Below are positions 16,786-24,972 of a stretch of 64,000 bases of DNA, piece by piece. Location: NCBI GenBank assembly GCA_002841295.1, contig PHEU01000002.1, forward strand, positions 112,979 to 176,978. Reading direction: 5' to 3'. Position 1 is the stretch's first letter. Every line of letters starts with the position of its first letter. The notes under the pieces were generated by a model that was given only the letters and a program-made list of their open reading frames with translations, did no database searches and was not told where the DNA came from. The stretch is from Actinobacteria bacterium HGW-Actinobacteria-6. Its GTDB lineage: Bacteria > Actinomycetota > Coriobacteriia > Anaerosomatales > Anaerosomataceae. The translations under genes and the position numbers were made by a program.

Positions 16786-17787
16786 ATGGAAGCCACAACC
16801 GACACACCTACCCCGGGCACCCGCTTCTCCGAGCGGGTCGACATCGCATGCCGTGCGGCAGCACGAGCTGTACGCGTAGACACATTCATGCTCAACGTGG
16901 GGCTTCGTTGTGATCTCGCTTGCATCCACTGCCATCAAGCGTCATCGCCACACCGGGTTGAAACGATGCCACGCCAGACGATGCTGGACGCGCTCGTGCT
17001 GGCTGATTACCTGAAACCCTCGCTGCTCGACATCACCGGCGGCGAACCCACACTCTGGGAGCACCTTCCCGAGCTCATCGAAAAGGCTTACGCCACCGGC
17101 CTGCACGTTCGCGTCCGCACGAACCTTGTCGCGCTCGTTCATCCCGATCGTTCGCACCTACCGGCGCTCTTCGCCAGACACCGGGTCGAGATCCTGGCCT
17201 CTCTCCCCGGTGTGACGCCATGCAAAGTGGCCGAGCAGAGAGGAGCCAGCTTCGACGCTTCGGTCGGCGTCCTGCGCTCGCTCGCGAACCTTGGCTACGG
17301 CAGCGAATCAGGTCCGACTCTCGAGCTCGCGTACAACCCGCCGCTCGGTGAACTACCACGCCCCGAGCCAGAGCTTGCCGAGGAGTTCCGCGCTGCCCTG
17401 ACGCCTCTCGGCGTGCACTTCAACCAGCTCAGGGTGATTGCGAACGTTCCAGCCGGTCGCTACGCGGAACGCCTGAAGGCTAGCGGCGAGTACCAAGCAG
17501 AGCTCGGCCGGCTGGCCGAAGCGTTCAATCCGGCGGTGCTCGGCGAACTGAGCTGCCGCTACGGCATCGAGCTCGCGTGGGACGGCTCCTTCGCGGACTG
17601 CGACTTCAACCTCGGCGCAGGACTGCGTGTCATCGATGGCCCGCGCACAATTGCCGAAGCGCTCGCGTTGGCCGATGCCGGAACTGACGTGCGAGCCGCT
17701 ATCGCTTCGCGTCGCATCGCCTTCGGGCCGCACTGCTTCGCCTGCGCGACAGGCGTCGGCTCCGGTTGAGACGGCCCGCTCACGTGA
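16786..17787 (+). CDS. arsS: ArsS-type radical SAM (seleno)protein, in-frame UGA at 17767
   Basis: Radical SAM enzyme with CDLACIHC (Cys42/46/49), DITGGEPTLWE, and the C-terminal Cys-rich domain of ArsS (ELSCRYGIELAWDGSFADCDFN; HCFAC at 316-320). ArsS inserts sulfur- or adenosyl-derived groups in arsenosugar biosynthesis, and some members are known selenoproteins. Here the frame meets TGA at 17767-17769, just where the family has its last Cys (GxGSxC). Read as Sec (residue 328), translation adds DGPLT and stops at TGA 17785-17787. That stop overlaps the GTG of the next gene as GTGA, the coupling used elsewhere in this window. If the UGA is a plain stop, the gene ends at 17769. The two downstream transferase domains belong to families named for association with this radical SAM selenodomain. 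Confidence 0.8.
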
Positions 17788-17800
17788 CCCGGTCGGGCCG
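17772..17800 (+). promoter_or_regulatory. Candidate SECIS hairpin
   Basis: Two nt after the in-frame UGA, CGGCCCG (17772-17778) pairs perfectly with CGGGCCG (17794-17800) around a 15-nt loop ending CCCGGT. An alternative small stem, CCC-GGTC-GGG, places GGTC at an apex 22 nt after the UGA, similar in spacing to E. coli SECIS loops. Only the sequence supports this; no fold was computed. Confidence 0.4.
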
Positions 17801-19064
17801 CCATAACCGCATCTCAATCCTCACTCGCTTCCCTCGGATCGGCGAGGTGAAGACGCGCCTCACGCCACCCCTCTCGGCCGAGGAGGCGATCGAACTCCAC
17901 GAGCAGCTCACACGGCAGACGCTGCGCAGCGCGCGGGCGCTCGTTGCAACCCGCGACGCGATCGTGGAGGTTCGCACCGACGCGGCGTTCACCCAGGCAG
18001 CGCGAGAGTGGCTGCGCACGCCCGACGTGACCTGCCGCTATCAGGGCGAGGGCGACCTTGGCGCACGCATCTCACGTGCCTTCGCCAACGCCTTTGGGCG
18101 AGGTGCCCGAGCGGTGCTCGTCGTCGGAAGTGACTGCCCCAGGCTCTCCGGGCCACTGATGCGCGATGCGCTGCGGCGGCTCTCGGCGGTCGATCTTGTG
18201 CTCGGCCCTGCCGAGGACGGCGGCTACTACCTCATCGGCCTCAGCCGTGCGTGCGCAAGAAGAGCGATGCCCGCGCTCGTGACCGGCGTTCCATGGGGCA
18301 CCGGCGACGTGCTGGCTCGCACGGTCGACCTTGCCGAGCAGGCAGGGCTCACCTACGCACTTCTCGCACGGCTCCCCGATGTCGACCGACCTGAGGATCT
18401 GCCCGACGCCGAGGTCGCGCTCGGGCGAGCCTGCGTGAGTGTCGATGCCAGCGTCTCCGTGATAATCCCGGCACTCGATGACGCAGGGCTCGTCGCCAGC
18501 GCCGTCGCCAGCGCGCAGGCTGCGGGTGCGCATGAGGTGCTGGTCGTCGATGGTGGATCCCAGGACGCCACCCGCGACGTCGCGGCCGCTGCAGGCGCAC
18601 GCGTGATCGCCTCGGCAGCCGGACGCGCCCCACAGATGAACGCCGGAGCCGCCGAGGCAACCGGCGATGTGCTGCTCTTCTTGCATGCCGACATAACGCT
18701 CCCGGGAACCGCCCGTCACGCACGGCTCATCTCGACCGTCGGACGGGCACGCAGTCTGCTCGGCGGTTCGCCCTGGGGCGACCAGGCGCTCTTCGTAGGT
18801 CGGGACACGTTCACCGAACTCGGCGGATTCCCGGAGCAGCCGACGATGGAGGACTTCGAGTTCGCGCGGCGCCTCAAGCGCTTCGGACGCGTTGTGACAC
18901 TGCGTGAGCGCACGGTCACCTCGGCCCGTGCCTGGGAAGAGCATGGCCTGCTGCTGCCCACGCTCATGAATCTTGCGGTGATCGCTGGCTATCGGCTGGG
19001 CGCTGACCCCGAGGTTCTCACACGGTGGCGCAAGCGTATCGCGCCGAGCAGAACCGGGCGCTAA
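17784..19064 (+). CDS. Fused rSAM/selenodomain-associated transferases 1 and 2
   Basis: 426 residues from GTG 17784. The N-terminal half (about 8-195; ISILTRFPRIGEVKTRLTP...VGSDCP...GPAEDGGYYLIG) is a CofC-like nucleotidyl/glycosyl transferase (TIGR04282 type). The C-terminal half (about 207-420; VSVIIPALDDAGLVASAV...VDGGSQDAT...LFLHADITLP...MEDFEFARRLKRFG) is a GT2 glycosyltransferase (TIGR04283 type). The two are normally separate neighbours of ArsS; here they form one chain. The GT2 half is about 25-30 residues shorter than usual between the HAD motif and SPWGDQALF, so a loop has been lost. Likely role: sugar transfer in arsenosugar-type synthesis, inferred from partners. It converges with the ClC gene (4-bp overlap). 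Confidence 0.85.
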   Translation: MTRSGRHNRISILTRFPRIGEVKTRLTPPLSAEEAIELHEQLTRQTLRSARALVATRDAIVEVRTDAAFTQAAREWLRTPDVTCRYQGEGDLGARISRAFANAFGRGARAVLVVGSDCPRLSGPLMRDALRRLSAVDLVLGPAEDGGYYLIGLSRACARRAMPALVTGVPWGTGDVLARTVDLAEQAGLTYALLARLPDVDRPEDLPDAEVALGRACVSVDASVSVIIPALDDAGLVASAVASAQAAGAHEVLVVDGGSQDATRDVAAAAGARVIASAAGRAPQMNAGAAEATGDVLLFLHADITLPGTARHARLISTVGRARSLLGGSPWGDQALFVGRDTFTELGGFPEQPTMEDFEFARRLKRFGRVVTLRERTVTSARAWEEHGLLLPTLMNLAVIAGYRLGADPEVLTRWRKRIAPSRTGR

Positions 19065-20797
19065 GAGGTAATCGCGCCACGCGCTGGCTCGAGTATGCCG
19101 TCCAGCTTCACGATGTCGGTGGACGAGACAACGCCCGCGATCCGGTCGGATCCCTCGGCCTCAACGATCGGGACACGATCGAAATCACCCTCGGTCATGA
19201 GCTCGACCACGCGTCTCACTGTGTCGCCCGGGAGCGCAGTGGCAACATCACGCGCCATCACCTCGGACACGAGGACTACTCCGCGCTCATCGGAGGTGAA
19301 CCTGTTCACATCTGAGAGCCCGATAATGCCCACAAGCTTCTTGCCATCGAGCACAGGGAACGACTTGTGGCGAAGCCGGACGACGTAGTCGCTCACGAAA
19401 TCGCGCAGCGTGATGTCCTGGGGCACACCGATCACATCGCGCGTCATGATGTCGCTCACACGAATGCCCAGCATCCTGTCGAGCCGCGACTCACGCCGCC
19501 ACCTCTGGCTGGTTGAGATAGAGGTCTTGCCCGCGATGGCGTACGCAACAGCCGCCCCGACAAGGCCCGGGATCAGATACCCCGACCCACCGGTTGACTC
19601 CGCGATGAACGCCGCGGCCGCAAGCGGTGTGTTGTAGCCCGCAGCCAGGAATGCCGCCATGCCCACTACCGGGAAGAGCGCAGCTGGTGATCCGGCTGGC
19701 AGCAATCCGCCCATGAGCGAACCTGCCGAGGCGCCCAGCACGATCATCGGAATGAACACGCCACCCGCCGCGCCGGAGCCGAGCGTAGCCACGATGGCAC
19801 CGGTCTTGAGGATGAGCAGCCAGAACGCCTCGCTCGTGGTGAACGAACCACCCACCAGCCCCTGCACGAGGTCATACCCCGTGCCGAGCACCATCGGCTT
19901 GCCGTAGAGCAGGTGTCCGACGAGGCCAAGCAGCCCAACCACGAGGCCGCCAAGACCGGTACGAACCCACAGTGGCAGGCCACTCTCGCGGGACAAACGC
20001 GACACCCGCTTGAACGAAGCGATGAAGATCCGCGCGAGCAGTCCGACGACCACTCCGAGAACGATCGCCCAGCCAAGGTCGCTCGGCGCCATCGTGTAGC
20101 GTTGCGCGACATAGAACAGAGGCGACACGCCGAGGAACGCAACCAGCACGAGATACGCAGACACGCTCGCGACGAGCGACGGGATGAGCGCCTCGCGCGT
20201 CATATCATCCATATACGGGACTTCAAGCGCGAAGATGATGCCCGTCAGTGGCGCCTTGAAGATAGCGGCCACACCTGCGGCGCTACCAGCGATCATGAGC
20301 GTGCGAACATCGTTCTCGTCAAAGCCGAGTCGTTTGCTCTTGCGCATCACGTACGACCCGACGACACCACCGATGTAGATGCTCGGACCCTCAAGACCGG
20401 CACTGCCACCGAAGCCGAGAGTCGCCACGGCCGCCATGACCTTGCCGGGAGCCGAACGGTAATCGAAGACGCCACGGTTGTGATGGAAGACCTCGATGAC
20501 TTCCTCGGTACCATGAAGGTTCGGGTCCTTGGTGAAGCGTTGAAGGATGAATCCGGAGAGCGCGAGGCCGATGGTCGGGAAGAGCAGCGTTCCCCACGGG
20601 GTCATCGCATACTGCGAGACCGCACCCCAGAGCACCTCGTACACGAGCCAGTGCACAGCTGTTACCGCAAGGCCCACCAGGACGCCCACGATTGACGCGG
20701 CCAGGAACCACTTCTTCAGGCGCAACCAGAAGACGCCCGTCCCCTGACGGGTCGCCTCGGCATAGCCAAGTAGTCTGGATCTAACTGGGAATTCCAC
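19061..20797 (-). CDS. ClC-family chloride channel/antiporter with CBS pair
   Basis: A 578-residue protein with about 11 membrane helices. The selectivity loop GSAGLEGPS has the gating glutamate (Glu136), and GGVFIPMIVLGAS is the GxFxP motif. A C-terminal CBS pair (about 440-570; DIMTRDVIGV..., EVMARDVATA...) could bind adenine nucleotides. The first selectivity motif, GSGIP, is not recognisable: the segment reads HGTEEVIEVFHHNRG, as in a distinct bacterial ClC branch. Diverges from the kinase gene at 20910. Confidence 0.88.
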   Translation of the reverse strand: MEFPVRSRLLGYAEATRQGTGVFWLRLKKWFLAASIVGVLVGLAVTAVHWLVYEVLWGAVSQYAMTPWGTLLFPTIGLALSGFILQRFTKDPNLHGTEEVIEVFHHNRGVFDYRSAPGKVMAAVATLGFGGSAGLEGPSIYIGGVVGSYVMRKSKRLGFDENDVRTLMIAGSAAGVAAIFKAPLTGIIFALEVPYMDDMTREALIPSLVASVSAYLVLVAFLGVSPLFYVAQRYTMAPSDLGWAIVLGVVVGLLARIFIASFKRVSRLSRESGLPLWVRTGLGGLVVGLLGLVGHLLYGKPMVLGTGYDLVQGLVGGSFTTSEAFWLLILKTGAIVATLGSGAAGGVFIPMIVLGASAGSLMGGLLPAGSPAALFPVVGMAAFLAAGYNTPLAAAAFIAESTGGSGYLIPGLVGAAVAYAIAGKTSISTSQRWRRESRLDRMLGIRVSDIMTRDVIGVPQDITLRDFVSDYVVRLRHKSFPVLDGKKLVGIIGLSDVNRFTSDERGVVLVSEVMARDVATALPGDTVRRVVELMTEGDFDRVPIVEAEGSDRIAGVVSSTDIVKLDGILEPARGAITS

Positions 20798-20909
20798 GCT
20801 GACGACAACACCCCTTCTTCACTTTCGAGTGTACTCCAAGCGTGGCAAACACGCAGACAGTCTGCCCAACGCGCTACAATCGCTCTCGGACACGCGACGA
20901 AGGACGCCC

Positions 20910-22628
20910 GTGGAAGAACAGCCTCTCATCCTCGATCGCTATCGCCCGCTCGCCGAGCTTGGCAGCGGAGCTCACGGCGACGTCGTACTCGCGTTTGACA
21001 CGCGCATGGCGCGCCGTGTAGCCATCAAGCGACTGCCGCTGCCGCTCGACCGCGCCGGCCGTCCGCTCGCGAAGGCCGGACTTGCCGAGGCCCGCACGGC
21101 GGCGCTCCTCAACCACCCCTCGATCGTCACCGTCCACGAATGGGACACCGACTCGGACGAGGCGTTCCTCGTCATGGAGGCCATCGAAGGCGCCTCGCTC
21201 GCTGACATCCTCGACGAGACCGGCGAGCCGCTCACGAGAGATGAGGTTGCCGCCGTCATCCGTGCAATGGTCGGCGCGATCGGCTTCGCTCACGCCAACG
21301 GCGTGCTGCACCTCGATATCAAGCCCGGCAACGTGCTCGTCACCCGCGACGGTCGCGTGAAGGTCGCCGACTTCGGCGTCTCAGCGCTCACAGACACCAC
21401 CGGACGTGCTCGCGGCACTGCCGGAACGCTCGGGTACATGCCTCCAGAGCAGCTGCGCGCGGGGGAGCTCGATCCGCGCACCGATTGCTGGGCGCTCGCC
21501 GCGCTCTGCTTCGAGATGCTCACCGGCGCCAACCCGTTCGACTCGGACACCATCGAAGGCTCGCTCTTCAAGATCGAAGTCGCCGAGATACCCGCACCCT
21601 CAGACTTCGACCCCGACCTCTCGGCCGAGATCGACGACATCATCCTCGCGGCGCTCGCGCCCGACCCTGCCGAGCGGTACGAGTCCGTGACAGATTTCGG
21701 CCGCGCCATCCTCGCGCACCTGGGAGACGCTGACGCCGGCGAATCATCGCTTGCCGAAGTCGTCACCTCGCTCGTAGGCGCGGACGACGCTCCCTACTCC
21801 TCGCAGCTCGCCGGCCTCGGCCTCTGGGACCGTCTCGCGCGCTTCTCGAGCGCGTCGCGCCGCACGCTCGCGGCAGCCGCCTGCGGGTGGCTCGCTTGGG
21901 CGGGCCTCACTGCGTTCGGCCTCCCGCTCGCCCCCACGCTTGGCGGCGCCGGGCTGGCTGCACTCGCTGCCGCGCTCGCGCCGGGCCTCGGACTCGCCCT
22001 CAGCATCATCGCTTTCGGCGCCGGGATCATCGCCAAGGGCTCCATCCTCGGCGGGGTGCTCTTCTTCGTGCCTGCGATCGCGTTCTGGGTGCTCGCCGGT
22101 CGCTTCGGTCGCGGCGATGCACTCGCGCCTGCAGCGGCGCCTGCTCTCGCGGTCGCTCGAGGGGCGCTCGCGACGCCGCTCATCGTCGGCTACCTCTTCG
22201 AGCCGCTCCCCGCAGCGCTCTCGGCAGGCGTTGCCGCACTCGCCACCATGACCGCCTCGGCCGCGACCGGTGGCCGCGCTCCGTTCCTGATCGTCGATCC
22301 GCGCTTCTTCATCGACCCGTGGGGCCAGACGAGTGTCATGGCCGCGAACCTCCGAGGGCTGCTCGCCCCCGGTCCCGCTATCGCTGTGCTCGGATGGGCG
22401 CTTGCAGCCGCGCTGTGCTCACTCGCCTGCCGCCGCGCCACGCGCACCATGGCAGTCGTCGGCATCTCGCTCGGCGGCGCTGCCCTGGCGGCCGGCTATG
22501 CCGCGTGGGTCGTGCTGGACCAGGCGACGCTCTCGCCAGAAGCGTTCCTGCCACACGTTGGCGTCGCGCTCATGCTCATGCTCATGGTGCTCGCGCTTGG
22601 CGCGCCGACGCGCCCGGAGGAGCCGTAG
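20910..22628 (+). CDS. Membrane Ser/Thr protein kinase (PknA-like position)
   Basis: 572 residues from GTG 20910 (AAGGA 6-7 nt upstream). The kinase domain spans about 10-275 with GSGAHGDVV, AIKRL, HLDIKPGNVL (HLD in place of HRD), DFGVS and GTLGYMPPEQ. The C-terminal 270 residues carry about seven hydrophobic helices (AAACGWLAWAGLTAFGLPL...) with no PASTA domain. Having Leu instead of Arg in the catalytic loop suggests an 'HLD' kinase not relying on activation-loop phosphorylation of the RD type. It heads the FHA/PP2C/RodA/PknB cluster, with 95 nt to fhaA including a TATAGT -10-like box. Confidence 0.85.
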   Translation: MEEQPLILDRYRPLAELGSGAHGDVVLAFDTRMARRVAIKRLPLPLDRAGRPLAKAGLAEARTAALLNHPSIVTVHEWDTDSDEAFLVMEAIEGASLADILDETGEPLTRDEVAAVIRAMVGAIGFAHANGVLHLDIKPGNVLVTRDGRVKVADFGVSALTDTTGRARGTAGTLGYMPPEQLRAGELDPRTDCWALAALCFEMLTGANPFDSDTIEGSLFKIEVAEIPAPSDFDPDLSAEIDDIILAALAPDPAERYESVTDFGRAILAHLGDADAGESSLAEVVTSLVGADDAPYSSQLAGLGLWDRLARFSSASRRTLAAAACGWLAWAGLTAFGLPLAPTLGGAGLAALAAALAPGLGLALSIIAFGAGIIAKGSILGGVLFFVPAIAFWVLAGRFGRGDALAPAAAPALAVARGALATPLIVGYLFEPLPAALSAGVAALATMTASAATGGRAPFLIVDPRFFIDPWGQTSVMAANLRGLLAPGPAIAVLGWALAAALCSLACRRATRTMAVVGISLGGAALAAGYAAWVVLDQATLSPEAFLPHVGVALMLMLMVLALGAPTRPEEP

Positions 22629-22723
22629 GGCTACGGCGAGGTGACGGTGCTCCTCATTGCAGCGATGCGGCTGGTATAGTTGGGTTTTGAACATGGGCAC
22701 CGAGTAAGGTGAGGCAGTCGCAC

Positions 22724-23428
22724 ATGGGCATTCTTTCCGATTTCGAGGATCGTATCGGCGCAGGCGTCGAAGGCTTCTTCGCCGGTGCCTTCCGCTCACC
22801 CGTCCAGCCTGCCGAGTTGGCAAAGTCCCTCGGACGCGCCATGGATGACGGCCGCGTTGTAGCCGTAGGCAAAGTCTTCGCGCCCATTTCATTCACCATC
22901 GAACTCTCGCCTGAAGATGACGAACAGCTTGGCTCATTCAAGCCCACTCTCGGTGGAGAGCTCGCAACCTACCTCACCGATCACGCCCGCGAACAGGGCT
23001 ACACCCTATCCGCAAAACCCACAGTCGCGTTCATCGTCCAGGATGACCTCCGTCTCGGTAGGCACCGCGTGAGCGCCGCCCTTGCCGAGGAGGCCGACGC
23101 GGCCCCCGCTTCGCGCCGCCGCCCCACGATCTCTCCGGAGGGCATCGCAACGGTGACCGTCGGAGGCCTCGAGCACGACGTTGCGCTCCGCGGCGAGGGA
23201 GTAGTCGTCGGTCGGCTGGCCGAATGCCAGATATTCATCCCGGACGCGAATGTCTCGCGTCGTCACGCAGCATTCATCCGCGTGGACGATGGCTGGGCGA
23301 TCGAGGACCTTGAGTCCACCAACGGCACCAAGCTCAACGGGAAGCCAGTGAACCGCGCGCGGCTTCACAACGGCGACATCGTCGAGATCGGTGTTACGCA
23401 GCTCATATTCCACGATCCGCGGAGCTAG
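22724..23428 (+). CDS. fhaA: FhaA-like protein: DUF3662 plus FHA
   Basis: 234 residues. The N-terminal DUF3662 (FhaA_N) domain begins MGILSDFEDRIGAGVEGFFAGAF; the C-terminal FHA domain covers about 140-232 with VVVGRLAECQIFI, SRRHA and ESTNGTKLNG. FHA domains bind phosphothreonine. In mycobacteria FhaA links PknB signalling to peptidoglycan precursor export. ATG 22724 is preferred over the in-frame GTG 22709. fhaB follows after 3 nt. Confidence 0.9.
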   Translation: MGILSDFEDRIGAGVEGFFAGAFRSPVQPAELAKSLGRAMDDGRVVAVGKVFAPISFTIELSPEDDEQLGSFKPTLGGELATYLTDHAREQGYTLSAKPTVAFIVQDDLRLGRHRVSAALAEEADAAPASRRRPTISPEGIATVTVGGLEHDVALRGEGVVVGRLAECQIFIPDANVSRRHAAFIRVDDGWAIEDLESTNGTKLNGKPVNRARLHNGDIVEIGVTQLIFHDPRS

Positions 23429-23431
23429 GCG

Positions 23432-23851
23432 ATGGCCGATGTCATCCTTCTTTTCGGCAGGATCCTCTTCATCGCGCTGCTCTATCTATTCCTGTTCGCG
23501 GCCGTCAAGACCGGCGTCGGACTGGTCGTAACCGGCGGGGTGCGCGCCCGGGCCAAGGAGCTTGCAATCACAGTCGCCGAAGGTCCGCGCGAGCTGCGCG
23601 GCGTGACGCTGCTCCTCTCCGGCCCCATCGTCATCGGCAGATCGGCAGATGCCGACCTCGTCATCTCTGACGACTTCGTTTCATCAATCCACGCGAAGGT
23701 GCTTCCCGATGGGGATGGCGCAATCGTGGAGGATCTCGGCTCAACGAACGGCACGATGGTGAACGGGCAGCCGGTTACTCGCCCGCTGAGGGTTCGCGAG
23801 GGCGACATGATCGAACTCGGCACAAACCGGCTAAAGGTGGTGCGAGCGTGA
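23432..23851 (+). CDS. fhaB: FhaB-like FHA protein with membrane anchor
   Basis: 139 residues: one N-terminal membrane helix (8-33, FGRILFIALLYLFLFAAVKTG), then an FHA domain (about 62-137; IVIGRSADADLVI, SSIHAKV, GSTNGTMVNG). It corresponds to mycobacterial FhaB/FipA, which binds phosphorylated partners of the divisome. Overlaps pstP by 4 nt. Confidence 0.9.
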   Translation: MADVILLFGRILFIALLYLFLFAAVKTGVGLVVTGGVRARAKELAITVAEGPRELRGVTLLLSGPIVIGRSADADLVISDDFVSSIHAKVLPDGDGAIVEDLGSTNGTMVNGQPVTRPLRVREGDMIELGTNRLKVVRA

Positions 23852-24972
23852 GCGCACGCAAAGGTGCTCTCCCCTACGCCGGGGCAAGCGACATAGGACT
23901 CGTACGCTCGGGCAACGAGGACTTCTACGTAGTGAATCCGCCGCTCTTCGCGGTCGCCGACGGACTCGGTGGGCACCAGGCCGGCGAAGTGGCGAGTCAG
24001 ATAGCCATAGAGACGCTTCTTGGCAACGCTCCCAAGCGAGCCGACGCCAAAGCCCTTGGCCGAGCGGTTCGCGCCGCGAACGCTGCCGTCATCGAAGGCG
24101 CACAAACCGGCCTCGGCCGAGCTGGCATGGGCACGACGGTGACGTCGGCCATGGTCGAAGGCACACATATCGCGATCGCCCATGTAGGCGACAGCCGTGC
24201 GTACCTGCTGCACCTCGGCGAGCTCACACAACTCACGCAGGACCACTCGATGGTCGCGGACATGGTGCGCAGCGGCACGCTCACGGAAGAAGAATCCCGC
24301 GTCCACCCGAACCGCAGCGTCATCACGCGAGCACTCGGCTCGGATCCGAACATGCTCGTGGATGGATTCGAACTCGACGCAGCTCCAGGCGATCGCCTGC
24401 TGCTCTGCTCGGATGGACTCACAAGCATGCTCGAAGACCGCGACATCGAGACTATCTTGCAGACCGCCCCGTCGCCGGCGGCGGCTGTAGCTCGCTTCAT
24501 CGTCGCCGCGAACGAAGCGGGCGGGCAGGACAACATCACGACAGTCGTCGTCGATATCGAGGGCTCGTCGCCGGTGACAGCAGCGCGTCCGACCGCGAAT
24601 CCCGCAGCCGAGACAGCCGTCCCGCACGAGGGTAGCGGTCGTTGGATTGGTCGCGTCGCGTGGGTGCTCGTCGCCATGGCTATCGTAGCCGCCGCATGGT
24701 ACTCGGCGTATGCGTACGCTCGTTCGCAAGCGTACGTCGTTGAGGAATCCGGCGTGGTCGCGATCTACCGCGGTGTACCCGGGTCGTTCCTCGGTATCAG
24801 CATGCACTGGCTGGAAGCCGTAACCGATGTCCCCGTGGCCGAGCTCGACCCGATAACTGCGGCGCGACTGAAATCGGGCATCCGCGTTGATGGCGTCGCG
24901 CCTGCGTTCTCGCTGGCAGCCGGATATCGCCAACAAGTCGAGCCATCGGTCGAGCCCACAACGGCTCCGTGA
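23848..24972 (+). CDS. pstP: PP2C-type Ser/Thr phosphatase
   Basis: 374 residues from GTG 23848 (GTGA overlap with fhaB). The PP2C motifs are SDIGLVRSGNEDF, VADGLGGHQAGEVA, MGTTVTSAM, LLLCSDGLTSM and GGQDNITTVVVDI, giving the metal-binding aspartates. One membrane helix (about 270-290) precedes an extracellular tail of about 80 residues. It should reverse phosphorylation by the kinases at both ends of this cluster. Confidence 0.92.
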   Translation: MSARKGALPYAGASDIGLVRSGNEDFYVVNPPLFAVADGLGGHQAGEVASQIAIETLLGNAPKRADAKALGRAVRAANAAVIEGAQTGLGRAGMGTTVTSAMVEGTHIAIAHVGDSRAYLLHLGELTQLTQDHSMVADMVRSGTLTEEESRVHPNRSVITRALGSDPNMLVDGFELDAAPGDRLLLCSDGLTSMLEDRDIETILQTAPSPAAAVARFIVAANEAGGQDNITTVVVDIEGSSPVTAARPTANPAAETAVPHEGSGRWIGRVAWVLVAMAIVAAAWYSAYAYARSQAYVVEESGVVAIYRGVPGSFLGISMHWLEAVTDVPVAELDPITAARLKSGIRVDGVAPAFSLAAGYRQQVEPSVEPTTAP

